Shown: piece by piece, positions 31,278-40,428 of the stretch
Numbering within the stretch: position 1 is the first letter of the stretch
Layout: every line of letters starts with the position of its first letter
Origin: Mumia sp. zg.B17
GTDB taxonomy: Bacteria > Actinomycetota > Actinomycetes > Propionibacteriales > Nocardioidaceae
Assembly: GCF_019550915.1 (NCBI RefSeq)
Contig: NZ_JAHWCI010000003.1
Span: 160,897-224,896 of the forward strand
DNA length: 64,000 bases
Direction: 5' to 3'
Position numbers and translations under genes: made by a program
The notes under the pieces: model-generated
Database searches by the model: none
Told to the model about the DNA's origin: nothing
What the model saw: only the letters and a program-made list of their open reading frames with translations

Positions 31278-31946
31278 GTGCACATCGTCATCATGGGGTG
31301 CGGCCGCGTCGGCTCGACCCTCGCGCAGCGCCTCGAAGAGCGCGGTCACTCGCTGGCCGTCATCGACAGCGACGCCGACGCGTTCCGCCGCCTCGGGCCC
31401 TCGTTCTCGGGTCTGACCGTGACGGGCCTCGGCTTCGACCGCGACGTCCTGCAACGAGCCGGGATCGAGCGGGCGCACGCCTTCGCCGCCGTGTCGTCCG
31501 GCGACAACTCCAACATCATCTCGGCACGCGTCGCCCGCGAGCAGTTCGGCGTCGACACCATCGTCGCCCGCATCTACGACCCCGGACGCGCCGAGGTCTA
31601 CGAGCGCCTCGGCGTCCCCACGGTCGCGACCGTCACCTGGGCCGCCGACCAGGTGCTCCGTCGCCTGCTGCCTGCGGGCCACGACCCCGTCTACCGCGAC
31701 CCCAGCGGCGAGGTGCGCGCCGACCAGGTTCCCGTGCAGGCGAAGTGGGTCGGCCGGACCGTCGACGCCCTCGAGAAGGCCACCGGAGGGCGGGTCGCGA
31801 GTCTCGCGCGCTTCGGCAAAGGGCTGATCCCGACCGGCGCCACGGTCCTCCAGGACGGTGACGTCGTCCAGCTGTTCTCTGCCATCCCCGACTCTGCGGA
31901 CGTCTTCAGCGCCCTCGAGCTGGGCCCCCGAGAGGACGAGTCATGA
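31278..31946 (+). CDS. ceoB: TrkA-type potassium uptake regulatory protein CeoB
   Basis: The 222-residue protein has an RCK_N Rossmann domain with GCGRVGSTLA (GxGxxG, residues 7-12), the acidic strand end SLAVIDSDAD, and a C-terminal RCK_C domain (VGRTVDALEK to DGDVVQLFS). It binds NAD(H)/ATP and gates a K+ translocating subunit. It overlaps ceoC by 4 bp (ATGA). The arrangement equals M. tuberculosis Rv2691-Rv2692. No TrkH/KtrB membrane subunit is in the window. Confidence 0.93.
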   Translation: MHIVIMGCGRVGSTLAQRLEERGHSLAVIDSDADAFRRLGPSFSGLTVTGLGFDRDVLQRAGIERAHAFAAVSSGDNSNIISARVAREQFGVDTIVARIYDPGRAEVYERLGVPTVATVTWAADQVLRRLLPAGHDPVYRDPSGEVRADQVPVQAKWVGRTVDALEKATGGRVASLARFGKGLIPTGATVLQDGDVVQLFSAIPDSADVFSALELGPREDES

Positions 31947-32629
31947 AGGTCGCCATCGCCGGTGCCGGTGCCGTCGGACGCTCGGTCGCCACCGAGCTCC
32001 TGGAGAACGGGCACGAGATCCTCCTCATCGACCGCAACCCGCGAGCGATCCGCTCGCACGCGGTCCCCGAGGCCGAGTGGATCCTCGCCGACGCGTGCGA
32101 GCTCTCGGCGCTGGAGACCGCGCAGCTCGAGCAGTTCGACGTGGTCATCGCCGCGACGGGCGACGACAAGGCCAACCTCGTCGTGTCCCTGCTCGCCAAG
32201 ACGGAGTTCGGCGTGGACCGCACGGTCGCCCGCGTGAACCACCCCGACAACGAGTGGCTCTTCAGCGGGTCGTGGGGAGTCGACATCGCGGTCTCGACGC
32301 CGCGGATGATGTCCGCCCTGGTCGAAGAGGCGGTGACCGTCGGCGACCTCGTGCGTCTGTTCTCCCTGCGCGGGTCCAACGCCAGCCTCGTCGAGCTGAC
32401 CATGCCCGAGGACTCCCCGTACGTCGGGGTCCGGGTCGGCGACGTCCCGTGGCCGCGCGACGCGGTGCTGGTGGCGATCCTTCGGAGCAAGAGCGTGCAG
32501 GTGCCCGAGCCCGACCGCAGCCTCGAGACCGGCGACGAGCTGCTGTTCGTCGCGGCGATCGACTCCGAGCGCGCGCTCGAGCACCTGCTCGCGCCCAGCG
32601 AGCACCAGGGCGACCCGGGCGAGGGGTGA
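31943..32629 (+). CDS. ceoC: TrkA-type potassium uptake regulatory protein CeoC
   Basis: The 228-residue partner of CeoB has the same two-domain layout: GAGAVGRSVATELLENGHEI at the N-terminus with the ribose-binding acidic residue in LLIDRNPRAI, and an RCK_C domain from about residue 140. Two separate RCK proteins probably form a hetero-oligomeric gating ring. Translation is coupled to ceoB. The DUF3159 gene converges 3 bp after its stop. Confidence 0.93.
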   Translation: MKVAIAGAGAVGRSVATELLENGHEILLIDRNPRAIRSHAVPEAEWILADACELSALETAQLEQFDVVIAATGDDKANLVVSLLAKTEFGVDRTVARVNHPDNEWLFSGSWGVDIAVSTPRMMSALVEEAVTVGDLVRLFSLRGSNASLVELTMPEDSPYVGVRVGDVPWPRDAVLVAILRSKSVQVPEPDRSLETGDELLFVAAIDSERALEHLLAPSEHQGDPGEG

Positions 32630-32632
32630 CGG

Positions 32633-33361
32633 TCAGTCGCGCGGCTGGAGCTTCGGCTGGATCTCGAGCGCCTCGCGCGACAAGAGCTTGCCGGCCGCCT
32701 CGGGATCGGCGGTGGGCGTGTGGTTGCGGCCGAGCAGGTACGCCATCGCGCCGAGCGCAGCGAGCTGGAGCGGCCACCCCATCACGATCTTGGCGGTGCC
32801 GAGCAGCGCCACGTGGTCGCCGACCCACAGCGGGTACTGCACCGCGACGCGCAAGAGGCACGGGATCGCGAGGATCAGCGTGAGACGCGAGCAGAGCCGC
32901 GTCAGCGCACGGTCGCGGTGCCAGGCGGTGGGATCGCCCGTGACGCTGCCGACGAGGAAGCCGACCAGCGGCCACCCGACGACGACGGTGAGCAGGAGCA
33001 CCGCGCCGTACGCGCCGTTGTAGATGACGCCCGGCAGGAAGGCGTCTCGCGCCTCGCCGGAGCGGAGCGCGAAGATCGCGGCGATGCCGATCCCGAACAG
33101 CGAGTTGAGGACGAACTGCGTGGTGCTGCGCTGGACCACGCGGGCGACCAGCAGCACGACCGCGAGGCCGACACTGATCCCGAGCGCCAGCTTGAGGTCG
33201 CGGGTGATGAGCCAGCTCGCCGTGAAGCCGATGGTCGGCACCGCGGCCTCGAGCATGCCTCGGACGCCACCGAGCGCCTTGGCGAGCTGCGCCCGCACGA
33301 CCTGCTCGACGGTGACGTGGGCATCGGGACGCTCGGCGGGTCCCGCGGTCTGACCGGTCAT
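32633..33361 (-). CDS. DUF3159 family membrane protein
   Basis: 242 residues from ATG 33361, whose ATGA overlaps the upstream OB-fold gene. About six hydrophobic segments follow a short hydrophilic N-terminus with VEQVVRAQLAKALGGVRGML. Segments such as FVLNSLFGIGIAAIFALRSG and PLVGFLVGSVTGDPTAWHRD are typical of DUF3159, counterpart of Rv2693c. The function is unknown. Its fixed position beside ceoBC suggests a role in the same envelope or ion physiology, but that is only guilt by association. Confidence 0.88.
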   Translation of the reverse strand: MTGQTAGPAERPDAHVTVEQVVRAQLAKALGGVRGMLEAAVPTIGFTASWLITRDLKLALGISVGLAVVLLVARVVQRSTTQFVLNSLFGIGIAAIFALRSGEARDAFLPGVIYNGAYGAVLLLTVVVGWPLVGFLVGSVTGDPTAWHRDRALTRLCSRLTLILAIPCLLRVAVQYPLWVGDHVALLGTAKIVMGWPLQLAALGAMAYLLGRNHTPTADPEAAGKLLSREALEIQPKLQPRD

Positions 33362-33729
33362 CGACTCAGCTCGTATCGGGGGTTGTAGATGACACGGCCA
33401 CCCTCGCGCAGACCTAACCGTCCGGTCGCCGTCAGCACGCGCCCGACCTCGATGCCGGGCACCCGCTTGCGGCCGAGCCAGACGAGGGTCAGGGAGCCGG
33501 AGCCGTCGTAGAGCACCGCCTCGAGCGCCCGGGACTCCGACTGGGGACGGAAGGTGACCGTACGCAGCTCGCCGTGGGCGGTGACGACATCGCCCGCGCG
33601 CTGGTCGCACAGGGGCAGGCACCCCGCCTCGACGGCCTCCACGCGCAGCTCGGCGTCGTCCGCGCGCTCGGCGAAGCCGCTCATCCGCTCACGCGCGCGG
33701 CTCCACAGTGTGCCGGTGGTGCTCGTCAT
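33358..33729 (-). CDS. OB-fold nucleic-acid-binding protein
   Basis: The 123-residue protein has an N-terminal helix and an OB-fold (RAGDVVTAHGELRTVTFRPQ, then LEAVLYDGSGSLTLVWLG and GRVLTATGRLGLREGGRVIY). This is the tRNA_anti-like fold seen in RecG wedge domains. It is the counterpart of Rv2694c. It overlaps the DUF3159 gene by 4 bp, so the two are translated together. A specific nucleic-acid target is not known. Confidence 0.88.
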   Translation of the reverse strand: MTSTTGTLWSRARERMSGFAERADDAELRVEAVEAGCLPLCDQRAGDVVTAHGELRTVTFRPQSESRALEAVLYDGSGSLTLVWLGRKRVPGIEVGRVLTATGRLGLREGGRVIYNPRYELSR

Positions 33730-33768
33730 GGTCCCAGCGTAGGCCGCGCGCGGTCGCGCCGCCTCGCC

Positions 33769-34476
33769 TCAGGCCTCGCGGGTCGGCGACTCGGCACGGA
33801 CAGCACCCGAGGGGACGACCACGGGGATCTGCTCACGAGGGGGCATCGGGACGTCACCCCGGACGATGATCAGGTCGCGGACGGTCTGCTCGAGGAGGCT
33901 GTCCGGATCGGACGTCTCGCCCAACGTGCCCATGAAGGTGGCACGCAGCAGCCATCGCGGACCGTCCACACCGATGATGCGGCTGGCCTGGACGCCTTGG
34001 CGGCCGTCGGGCGCCTGCACCGGCACCTCGACCCGCAGCTCGCGACCGAACGACGAGTCGACCTCCTCGACCTTGCCGCCGACACGCTCGACCTCGGCGA
34101 CGATCTCGGGGCGGATCTCGTCCCAGAGCCCCGCGTGGCGGGGCGCGGCGAAGGCCCGCAGCTCGACCGCGCTGCCCTCCCCCATCGCCACGACGGACGT
34201 GGCGACACCGGACTCGGGGTCGGTCGGAATCTGGATGTCGAGCCCCACGCGGCCGTGCACGATCATCGCGCCGACATCGACGTAGGTGGGGTCGTCCTCG
34301 GGAACCTCCCGCTCGGAGGCGTCCCATGGTCCGGACGACCGGTCGTAGGCCGGAACGGCCGTCTCCGGTTCCTCCGGCGTCTCGGACGTGGGCTCCTGCG
34401 GCTGCGCGGTCGCCTCGGAAACCTCGGCGGACTCCGCGGCGGCGTCGCCGTGCGCCTTCTTGCGACGACCGAACAT
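33769..34476 (-). CDS. DUF3710 domain protein
   Basis: 235 residues from ATG 34476, preceded by AGAGGAG. The basic N-terminus MFGRRKKAHGD leads to a Glu/Pro/Ala-rich disordered stretch (residues 10-45), then the DUF3710 core (DVGAMIVHGRVGLDIQIPTD, later GPRWLLRATFMG and VRDLIIVRGDVPMPPRE). It is the counterpart of Rv2696c, with no assigned function. It is conserved downstream of dut in actinobacteria and lies 55 bp after dut here on the same strand. The next gene starts 39 bp after it. Confidence 0.9.
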   Translation of the reverse strand: MFGRRKKAHGDAAAESAEVSEATAQPQEPTSETPEEPETAVPAYDRSSGPWDASEREVPEDDPTYVDVGAMIVHGRVGLDIQIPTDPESGVATSVVAMGEGSAVELRAFAAPRHAGLWDEIRPEIVAEVERVGGKVEEVDSSFGRELRVEVPVQAPDGRQGVQASRIIGVDGPRWLLRATFMGTLGETSDPDSLLEQTVRDLIIVRGDVPMPPREQIPVVVPSGAVRAESPTREA

Positions 34477-34531
34477 CACCGCGCTCCTCTCGTCTGTCTG
34501 CTTGGTCGGCTCCTCGCGTGCCCGGTCGTTG

Positions 34532-34987
34532 TCACGACCCCGAGGCCACGGCGAACCCGCCCGTCGAACCGTACCCCCCGTCACCCCGTGCCGACTCGGG
34601 GAGGGCGTCGACGACACGGAACTCCGCCCGCTCGACCTTCTGGAGCACCAGCTGGGCGATCCGGTCGCCCCGAGCGAGCACGATGGCCTCGCTCTGGTCG
34701 AGGTTGACCAGGCACACCTTGATCTCGCCACGGTACCCCGCGTCGACGGTCCCCGGAGCGTTCACGATGGACAGTCCTGCCCGGGCGGCGAGTCCCGAGC
34801 GAGGGTGCACGAGCGCCACGTACCCGACCGGGACAGCGATCGCGATCCCCGTCGGGACGAGCGCGCGTTCTCCCGGCTGGAGCGTCAGGTCGACGGTCGT
34901 GCAGAGGTCTGCCCCCGCGTCCCCGGGATGGGCGTAGGACGGCAGCGGGATCGACGGGTCCAGACGGGTCAGCATCACCTCGAGCAT
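34532..34987 (-). CDS. dut: deoxyuridine 5'-triphosphate nucleotidohydrolase
   Basis: Trimeric dUTPase that hydrolyses dUTP to dUMP and keeps uracil out of DNA. The 151 residues are standard. All five motifs are present: [54 protein letters not shown] and the C-terminal P-loop-like arm [12 protein letters not shown]. The start is ATG 34987, giving the usual [12 protein letters not shown]-terminus. It diverges from the DUF3093 gene, 53 bp between starts. Confidence 0.97.
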   Translation of the reverse strand: MLEVMLTRLDPSIPLPSYAHPGDAGADLCTTVDLTLQPGERALVPTGIAIAVPVGYVALVHPRSGLAARAGLSIVNAPGTVDAGYRGEIKVCLVNLDQSEAIVLARGDRIAQLVLQKVERAEFRVVDALPESARGDGGYGSTGGFAVASGS

Positions 34988-35040
34988 GAACGAGGACCCT
35001 ACCGGGCGGACCGCCCGTGCGGGCATGGCAACCTGGGGGC

Positions 35041-35511
35041 ATGACCCGTGAGGCCGACGCGCCGTCGTACCGCGAGCATCTCAGCGTCCCGGTCTCGTGG
35101 TGGCTGGCCGGTGCCGGCCTCACCGTGATCGTCTGGTGGATCTTCGTGCTCGCCACGCCGATGTGGGTGGCGCTCGGCGCGGGCGCGGTCGCCGGGGCCG
35201 CCGTCGCGGCGGGTCTCGTCCAGTACGGCCGGGCCGTCGTCGAGGTCTCCAACGTCCACCTGCGCGCCGGGGCGGCTCGCCTGCCGCTGGTCTACTGCGG
35301 CGAGGTCACCGCCCTCGACGCCGCCCAGACCCGCGCGCTGCACGGCCCTCAGGCCGACGCCCGCGCGTTCTTCCTCCTCCGGCCCTACATCGCCACCGCA
35401 GTCCAGGTCCAGGTGACCGACTCGCGCGACCCCACTCCGTACTGGTTGATCGGCACCCGCCACCCTCACGAGCTCGCCGACGCGCTCAGCGCACGTCGCG
35501 CCCGCGGCTGA
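35041..35511 (+). CDS. DUF3093 family membrane protein
   Basis: The 156-residue protein from ATG 35041 has two close N-terminal membrane segments ([19 protein letters not shown] and [20 protein letters not shown]) followed by a cytosolic beta-rich domain. That domain has [19 protein letters not shown] and [19 protein letters not shown], the family's signature end. It is the counterpart of Rv2698, always divergent from dut. Function unknown. It may share the short dut promoter region. Confidence 0.9.
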   Translation: MTREADAPSYREHLSVPVSWWLAGAGLTVIVWWIFVLATPMWVALGAGAVAGAAVAAGLVQYGRAVVEVSNVHLRAGAARLPLVYCGEVTALDAAQTRALHGPQADARAFFLLRPYIATAVQVQVTDSRDPTPYWLIGTRHPHELADALSARRARG

Positions 35512-35608
35512 CGCGCGGACCCGCCACGCCCGGACCTGCGACCCGTGACGAACGGATAACGTGTGGGCCAGACGGCTCCGTACGACCGTGACGAAGGGAA
35601 GGAAGACC

Positions 35609-35953
35609 GTGGCGCGCAGCACGAAGAAGGCCCCGACCGCCAAGGGCAAGAAGTCCAAGAAGGGGTCGGGCAAGGCGGCCTGGAAGCTGCTGGACCGCAC
35701 GGCGACCGTGGCCGCCGGTGTCATCGCCACCCAGGCGGCCGCCCTCGTCTGGCGTGCCGCGACCGGTCGCAAGCCTCCCACCGACGACATGTCGCGTGAT
35801 CCGGCGATGGCGACCCGCGAGGCCGTGGCCTGGGCGGTCCTGGCAGGGGCGAGTGCCGGCCTCATCAAGGTGGTCCTCAACCGCCAGGCGGTCAACTACT
35901 GGGTGCGCTCGACCGGAGATCTCCCGCCCGGTGTGAAGCGCCCCAAGGCCTGA
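35609..35953 (+). CDS. DUF4235 family protein
   Basis: The 114-residue protein starts at GTG 35609 behind GGGAAGGAAG; the frame to 35561 adds 16 residues with no better site. The first 25 residues are very Lys-rich (KKAPTAKGKKSKKGSGKAAW). Two hydrophobic helices follow (TVAAGVIATQAAALVWRAAT and AVAWAVLAGASAGLIKVVLN), typical of DUF4235. It is probably a small membrane protein whose basic tail is cytosolic. It is followed by a strong bidirectional terminator. Confidence 0.88.
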   Translation: MARSTKKAPTAKGKKSKKGSGKAAWKLLDRTATVAAGVIATQAAALVWRAATGRKPPTDDMSRDPAMATREAVAWAVLAGASAGLIKVVLNRQAVNYWVRSTGDLPPGVKRPKA

Positions 35954-35987
35954 GGTCCTGAGGCAGCACAGTCCCCTGGGTACGGCG

Positions 35988-36020
35988 ACGCCCCCGACCG
36001 CTGGTGCGGTGCGGGGGCGT
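35988..36020. terminator. bidirectional terminator between DUF4235 and DUF4193 genes
   Basis: A GC-rich hairpin: ACGCCCCCG-ACCGC pairs with GCGGT-GCGGGGGCGT around a TGGT loop, with one bulged base. It lies between two converging genes and is followed on the plus strand by TTGTCGTT. Confidence 0.8.
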
Positions 36021-36079
36021 TGTCGTTCGCATGCATCGACGCTGCCGGCAGCCTGTCGTGATGCCGGCGAGCGACTGCC

Positions 36080-36376
36080 TCAGGCGCAGTCGACGCAGAT
36101 CAGCTGCTTGCCCTTCTCGCGGGCGAGCTGGCTGCGGTGGTGCACCAGGAAGCACGAGCTGCAGGTGAACTCGTCCGACTGCTTCGGAAGAACCTGGACC
36201 GAGAGCTCCTCGTGGGACAGATCTGCACCGGGGAGCTCGAACGACTCCGCGGCCTCGACCTCGTCCTCGTCCACCTTGCCCGAGTTCTTCTCGTGGCGGC
36301 GGGCCTTGAGCTCTTCGATGCTGTCTTCCGACTGCTCTTCTTCGGTCTTCCGAGGAGCGTCGTAATCAGTCGCCAT
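36080..36376 (-). CDS. DUF4193 family zinc-ribbon protein
   Basis: 98 residues from ATG 36376, preceded by GAGGAGG. The N-terminus MATDYDAPRKTEEE is the family hallmark. The middle is strongly acidic and the C-terminus holds two CxxC pairs (CSSCFLVHHRSQLA and CVDC), which probably bind zinc. It is the counterpart of Rv2699c and universal in actinobacteria. Biochemical role unknown; a transcription- or translation-associated factor is possible. suhB ends 110 bp downstream of the divergently AT-rich promoter region on the same strand order. Confidence 0.93.
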   Translation of the reverse strand: MATDYDAPRKTEEEQSEDSIEELKARRHEKNSGKVDEDEVEAAESFELPGADLSHEELSVQVLPKQSDEFTCSSCFLVHHRSQLAREKGKQLICVDCA

Positions 36377-36486
36377 GAACCCTCCTCTTCGACTCTCACA
36401 TCCGGGCCTCCGAGCGGCCGGATTCATCCCATTTCAATAACGTGCAGGCCGCGCAGATTGTGCCACACGGATCAGCGCTACCCAAC

Positions 36487-37317
36487 TCAAAAGCCACAAG
36501 CGCGGACGAGCCGCATAAATTCCTCAGCGAAGGCTTCCGGTGCGGCCACGACGAGCCGCGCGTCCGGCGGCCCGTCGAGACCGGAGACGACAACCCCGGA
36601 TTCCCGGGCGATCAGGCCACCCGCGGCGATGTCCCAGGGAGCCAGACCCTGCTCGACGTAGGCGTCGAACCGTCCGGCAGCGAGCGCGCACAGGTCGAGC
36701 GCGGCCGATCCCATGCGACGGATGTCACGGATCTCCAGCAGCATCCGCGCCACCGCGCTCGCCTGACGGGCCCGGACCTCCGGGACGTAGTTGAACCCGG
36801 TCGCCACGAGCGCCTGGGACGCCGAAGGAGGGGCCACCGACCTCAGTCGGACCGAAGGCCGCGCCGGGCTCTCCCGGAGGTAGGCACCCTCGCCCCGCAC
36901 GGCGGTGTACTCGTGCCCGGTGGTGATGTCGATCACGCAGGCCGCCTCGACGACCCCGTCGATCTCCGCAGCGACCGCGACGGCGGACTGGGGCAGGCCG
37001 TAGACGAAGTTGACCGTGCCGTCGATCGGGTCGACGATCCACCGCACTCCGGTGTCTCCTGCCGGGCCCGTCTCGCCAGCGAGGGCCTCCCCGCCCTCCT
37101 CGCCCAGGATGGTGTCGCCAGGCCGGTCGGCCGCGATGTGGTCACGGATGAGTCGCTCGGTCGCGCGATCGATCTCCGTGACGGGATCGGTCGGGCTCGA
37201 CTTGGTCGCGGCGACCTCGACCCGTCCCGCCGGACGGGCGGTGCGGGCGTACGCCGCCGCGGCGCGCGAGGCGGTCAGGGCCAGCGTGGCAAGGACCTCC
37301 CCGGACGGGCGCGTCAC
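36487..37317 (-). CDS. suhB: inositol-1-monophosphatase family protein
   Basis: Mg2+-dependent phosphatase of inositol phosphates. The 276 residues show the metal motifs LGEEGGEA, WIVDPIDGTVNF (DPxDGT) and APWDIAAGGL (WDxAAG). Context matches M. tuberculosis Rv2701c. The GTG start overlaps the hemH stop by 4 bp. The last about 25 codons are less GC-rich than the rest, which I read as local variation rather than transfer. Confidence 0.95.
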   Translation of the reverse strand: MTRPSGEVLATLALTASRAAAAYARTARPAGRVEVAATKSSPTDPVTEIDRATERLIRDHIAADRPGDTILGEEGGEALAGETGPAGDTGVRWIVDPIDGTVNFVYGLPQSAVAVAAEIDGVVEAACVIDITTGHEYTAVRGEGAYLRESPARPSVRLRSVAPPSASQALVATGFNYVPEVRARQASAVARMLLEIRDIRRMGSAALDLCALAAGRFDAYVEQGLAPWDIAAGGLIARESGVVVSGLDGPPDARLVVAAPEAFAEEFMRLVRACGF

Positions 37318-38447
37318 GAGTCCGAGCCGAGCAGGGCCGGACGCTGCGGGTCGCGGAGGTTCGCACAGCAGCCGGCGGGGCAGACCGTCCAGCTCGGCGG
37401 CAGCTCACCCACCACGCTCTGCTCGGGCTCCTCGTCGCGCGCCAGGGCCGCCCGCTCGACGATCAGCTCGCGGATCGCGGTGACGAACCGGGCGTCGACG
37501 CCCGGCGTCGGAACCCGCGCGAAGCCCAGACCGAGCTCCTCGGCGGTCTCCCTGGCCTCGGTGTCGAGGTCGTAGACGACCTCCATGTGGTCGGAGACGA
37601 AGCCGATGGGCACCAGGACGACCGACGCCACCCCGTCGGCCGCCAGAGCCCGGAGGTGGTCGTTGACGTCCGGCTCCAGCCACGGCACCTCGGGGGAGCC
37701 CGACCGCGAGCAGTAGACGAGGTCGTACGCCCGCTCGACGCCAGTGCTCTCCGCCACGCCGGCTGCCACCTGGGCGGCGACGTCCCGGTGCTCGCGCACG
37801 TACGCCTCTCCCCCACGTGTCTCCCCGTCGCAGACGAAGCGACCGCTCGCCGCGTTCATGGCGTCCGGGATCGAGTGAGTGACGAAGACCAGCCGGGTCG
37901 CCGCGGTGTCGAACCCCTCACGACCGAGCTGATCGATCGCGCCCACCGCGCCGCCGACGAACGGAGCCACGAAGCCCGGGTGGTTGAAGTAGTGCCGGAC
38001 CCGGTCGAGCCGGGGGGCGCCGTCACCGACCGCGACGGTCGCGTCGTACAGGTTCTCGCGGTACTGACGGCAGCCGGAGTACGAGGTGTAGGCGCTGGTG
38101 AACAGGCACACCGCGCGTTCGACACCGTCGTCACGCATCTGGGTGAGCGTGTCGGTGAGGTACGGGTCCCAGTTGCGGTTGCCCCAGTAGACGGGGAGCT
38201 CGATGCCGTGCGAGCGCAGCTCGAGCTGCAGAACCGCGACCAGGTCTCGATTCTGGTCGTTGATCGGCGATCGGCCACCGAACGAGAAGTAGTGCTCACC
38301 GACCTCGACCAGCCGCTCGCGCGGGATCCCCCGCCCGCGAGTGACGTTCTCGAGGAACGGGACGACGTCGTCGGGCTTCTCGGGCCCTCCGAACGAGACG
38401 AGCAGGAACGCATCGTACGGGCGGGTGTCGGGCGCGGGTCCATCCAT
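37314..38447 (-). CDS. hemH: ferrochelatase, coproporphyrin III type
   Basis: Inserts Fe2+ into coproporphyrin III in the actinobacterial haem pathway. The 377 residues include LLVSFGGPEKPDDVVPFLENV at the N-terminus, the active-site His in FVTHSIPDAM and the conserved VPIGFVSDHMEVVYDLDTEA region. The C-terminal tail CPAGCC (Cys 356, 360 and 361) corresponds to the [2Fe-2S] ligands known in mycobacterial ferrochelatase. It starts the hemH-suhB pair (4-bp overlap) and diverges from an MFS gene. Confidence 0.95.
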   Translation of the reverse strand: MDGPAPDTRPYDAFLLVSFGGPEKPDDVVPFLENVTRGRGIPRERLVEVGEHYFSFGGRSPINDQNRDLVAVLQLELRSHGIELPVYWGNRNWDPYLTDTLTQMRDDGVERAVCLFTSAYTSYSGCRQYRENLYDATVAVGDGAPRLDRVRHYFNHPGFVAPFVGGAVGAIDQLGREGFDTAATRLVFVTHSIPDAMNAASGRFVCDGETRGGEAYVREHRDVAAQVAAGVAESTGVERAYDLVYCSRSGSPEVPWLEPDVNDHLRALAADGVASVVLVPIGFVSDHMEVVYDLDTEARETAEELGLGFARVPTPGVDARFVTAIRELIVERAALARDEEPEQSVVGELPPSWTVCPAGCCANLRDPQRPALLGSDS

Positions 38448-38559
38448 GCCGCCATCCTTCCAAGTCGACGGTTAGGCTGCAGGTGCGACCCCGGTCGGGG
38501 CGCCCGAGGGCATCTCCTCCGCCACACCGTCACCTCGACGACGTCTCCCAAGGAAGACC

Positions 38560-39783
38560 GTGCTCGACTCGTACCGCCGGATCCTCGCGGTCCCTGGCGC
38601 CCCGGCCTTCAGCACAGCCGCCCTCCTCGCACGCCTGCCGATCTCCATGCTCGGGCTCGGACTCGTCCTCCTCGTGCAGGAGCAGACCGGGTCGTACGCG
38701 AAGGCGGGCGCCATCTCGGCCGCCTCCGTCATCGCCAACGCGATCGGCGCCCCGGTGCAAGGACGGCTCACCGATCGGTTCGGCCAGCACCGTGTGCTCC
38801 CGGCGACCAGCGCGCTCTTCGGCCTCGGGCTCGCCCTCGGGCTCCTCGCCGTCCACGCCCAGGCGCCCACGCCGCTCCCCCACCTGTGCGCCGCCCTCGC
38901 CGGCTTCGCCCTCCCCCAGGCCGGCTCGATGGTCCGGGCGCGGTGGACCCACAACGCCGAGCCGTCGATGATCCCGACCGCGTTCGCCCTGGAGGCGGTG
39001 CTCGACGAGGTGGTCTTCATCGTCGGTCCGGTCGTCGTCACGTTCCTCGCCACCCTCATCAACCCCTACGTCGGGTTGGCGGTCGCCGGCGTGGCAGGAG
39101 TGGCAGGGTCGCTGCTCCTCGCGGTGCAGCGCCGTACCGAGCCTCCGTCCCGACGGCGTCGGGACGATCCTTCGGGCGGGCGCGAACGTCTGCCGTTCGG
39201 GCTGCTCGCACCCCTGATGCTCGCCGGCGTCGGGTTCGGCGTGCTCTTCGGAGGCGCCGAGCTGGTGACCGTCGCGGTGGCCGAGGACCAGGGCCACAAG
39301 GAGCTGTCCGGCGTCCTGCTCGCGATCTGGGCCGCGGGAAGCCTGATCGCGGGTCTGCTGGTCGGTGCGCGTCCCCCGCGGATGTCCTCCCTGGCGCAGC
39401 TGCGCATCGCCACGGTGGTCCTGACCGTGAGCTTCGTCCCGCTGCTGCTGACCTCGGCGCTCCCGCTGGTCGCCGTCGCCCTGTTCGTCTCGGGGTTCGC
39501 GATCGCGCCCAGCATGGTCGCCTGCACCCGTCTCGTCGAGCAGGGCGTCCCTCGCGAGCGGCTCACCGAGGGGATCGCATGGTTCACCACCGGTCTCGCG
39601 ACCGGGGTCGCGCCGGGCGCGGCGCTGTCCGGCTGGGTGGTGGACAGCACGGCGCCCTCATGGGGCTACCTGGTGTGCCTGCTCGCCGGCTTCCTCGCCG
39701 TGGGCGGGGCCTGGAGCGTACGCGTCCGCCCTCCTGCCCCTGCTGCAGGCGCTCCCGCGGATGCCGCAGGGACGGCGCGCTGA
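38560..39783 (+). CDS. MFS transporter
   Basis: 407 residues from GTG 38560 behind AAGGAAG. About 12 membrane segments are visible, with the loop 2-3 motif GAPVQGRLTDRFGQHRVL conserved for MFS. It resembles small actinobacterial exporters of unknown substrate. A Pro/Ala-rich tail closes the protein. It diverges from hemH; a link to haem or porphyrin efflux is possible but unsupported. Confidence 0.9.
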   Translation: MLDSYRRILAVPGAPAFSTAALLARLPISMLGLGLVLLVQEQTGSYAKAGAISAASVIANAIGAPVQGRLTDRFGQHRVLPATSALFGLGLALGLLAVHAQAPTPLPHLCAALAGFALPQAGSMVRARWTHNAEPSMIPTAFALEAVLDEVVFIVGPVVVTFLATLINPYVGLAVAGVAGVAGSLLLAVQRRTEPPSRRRRDDPSGGRERLPFGLLAPLMLAGVGFGVLFGGAELVTVAVAEDQGHKELSGVLLAIWAAGSLIAGLLVGARPPRMSSLAQLRIATVVLTVSFVPLLLTSALPLVAVALFVSGFAIAPSMVACTRLVEQGVPRERLTEGIAWFTTGLATGVAPGAALSGWVVDSTAPSWGYLVCLLAGFLAVGGAWSVRVRPPAPAAGAPADAAGTAR

Positions 39784-39807
39784 CGCCACCGCACCGTTCT
39801 GCTCGGC

Positions 39808-40428
39808 TCAGTAGCCGTCCATCCCGGACGGGAGCGGCGCCTGCCACCCGCGACGCAGGGCGATCATCCGGTAGCCGAAGGCGAAGAGCGCGCCCGGGAG
39901 GACGACCCAGGCGTACGGCAGGTCGAGCTGGACCGCGGTGACCGCGATCGCCGCGCCCAGCAAGGCCGGGAACGCGTACAGCTCCTCGCGGAGGACGACG
40001 GGGACGCGTCCCGCGAGCAGGTCACGGATCACACCGCCCCCGATCGCGGTGACCATGCCCATCAGGCACGCCGCCACCGGCTCGAGACCGTAGTCGAGCG
40101 ACTTCACCGCACCGGTGACGCAGAACAGCCCCATGCCGGCGGCGTCGAAGACGGCGATCTTGCTCTCGAGCCGACCGAGCACGGGATGGAACCGGAACGC
40201 AATGAGTCCCGCCACGACCGGGACCATGAGGTAGCGCCAGTCCATGAGGGAGGCCGGTGGGGTGGCCCCGATGAGGACGTCACGGAGGAAGCCGCCGCCG
40301 AGCCCCGTCGCCCCCGCCAGGACGAGGACCCCGAAGATGTCCAGCGGCTTGCGGACCGCCACCAGCGCTCCCGAGAGGGCGAATGCGGCGATCCCGACGA
40401 GATCGACGACGACGTAGTTGGTGGCCAC
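39808..40428 (-). CDS. TRIC cation channel family protein (UPF0126)
   Basis: The 206-residue membrane protein from a GTG start has two internally repeated glycine-rich halves, each with the signature G-G-G-x-x-R-D. These are ATGLGGGFLRDVLIGATPPA and TAIGGGVIRDLLAGRVPVVL. The prokaryotic TRIC proteins form trimeric monovalent cation channels. Seven hydrophobic segments are expected and visible. It converges on the MFS gene and diverges from sepH. Confidence 0.92.
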   Translation of the reverse strand: MATNYVVVDLVGIAAFALSGALVAVRKPLDIFGVLVLAGATGLGGGFLRDVLIGATPPASLMDWRYLMVPVVAGLIAFRFHPVLGRLESKIAVFDAAGMGLFCVTGAVKSLDYGLEPVAACLMGMVTAIGGGVIRDLLAGRVPVVLREELYAFPALLGAAIAVTAVQLDLPYAWVVLPGALFAFGYRMIALRRGWQAPLPSGMDGY

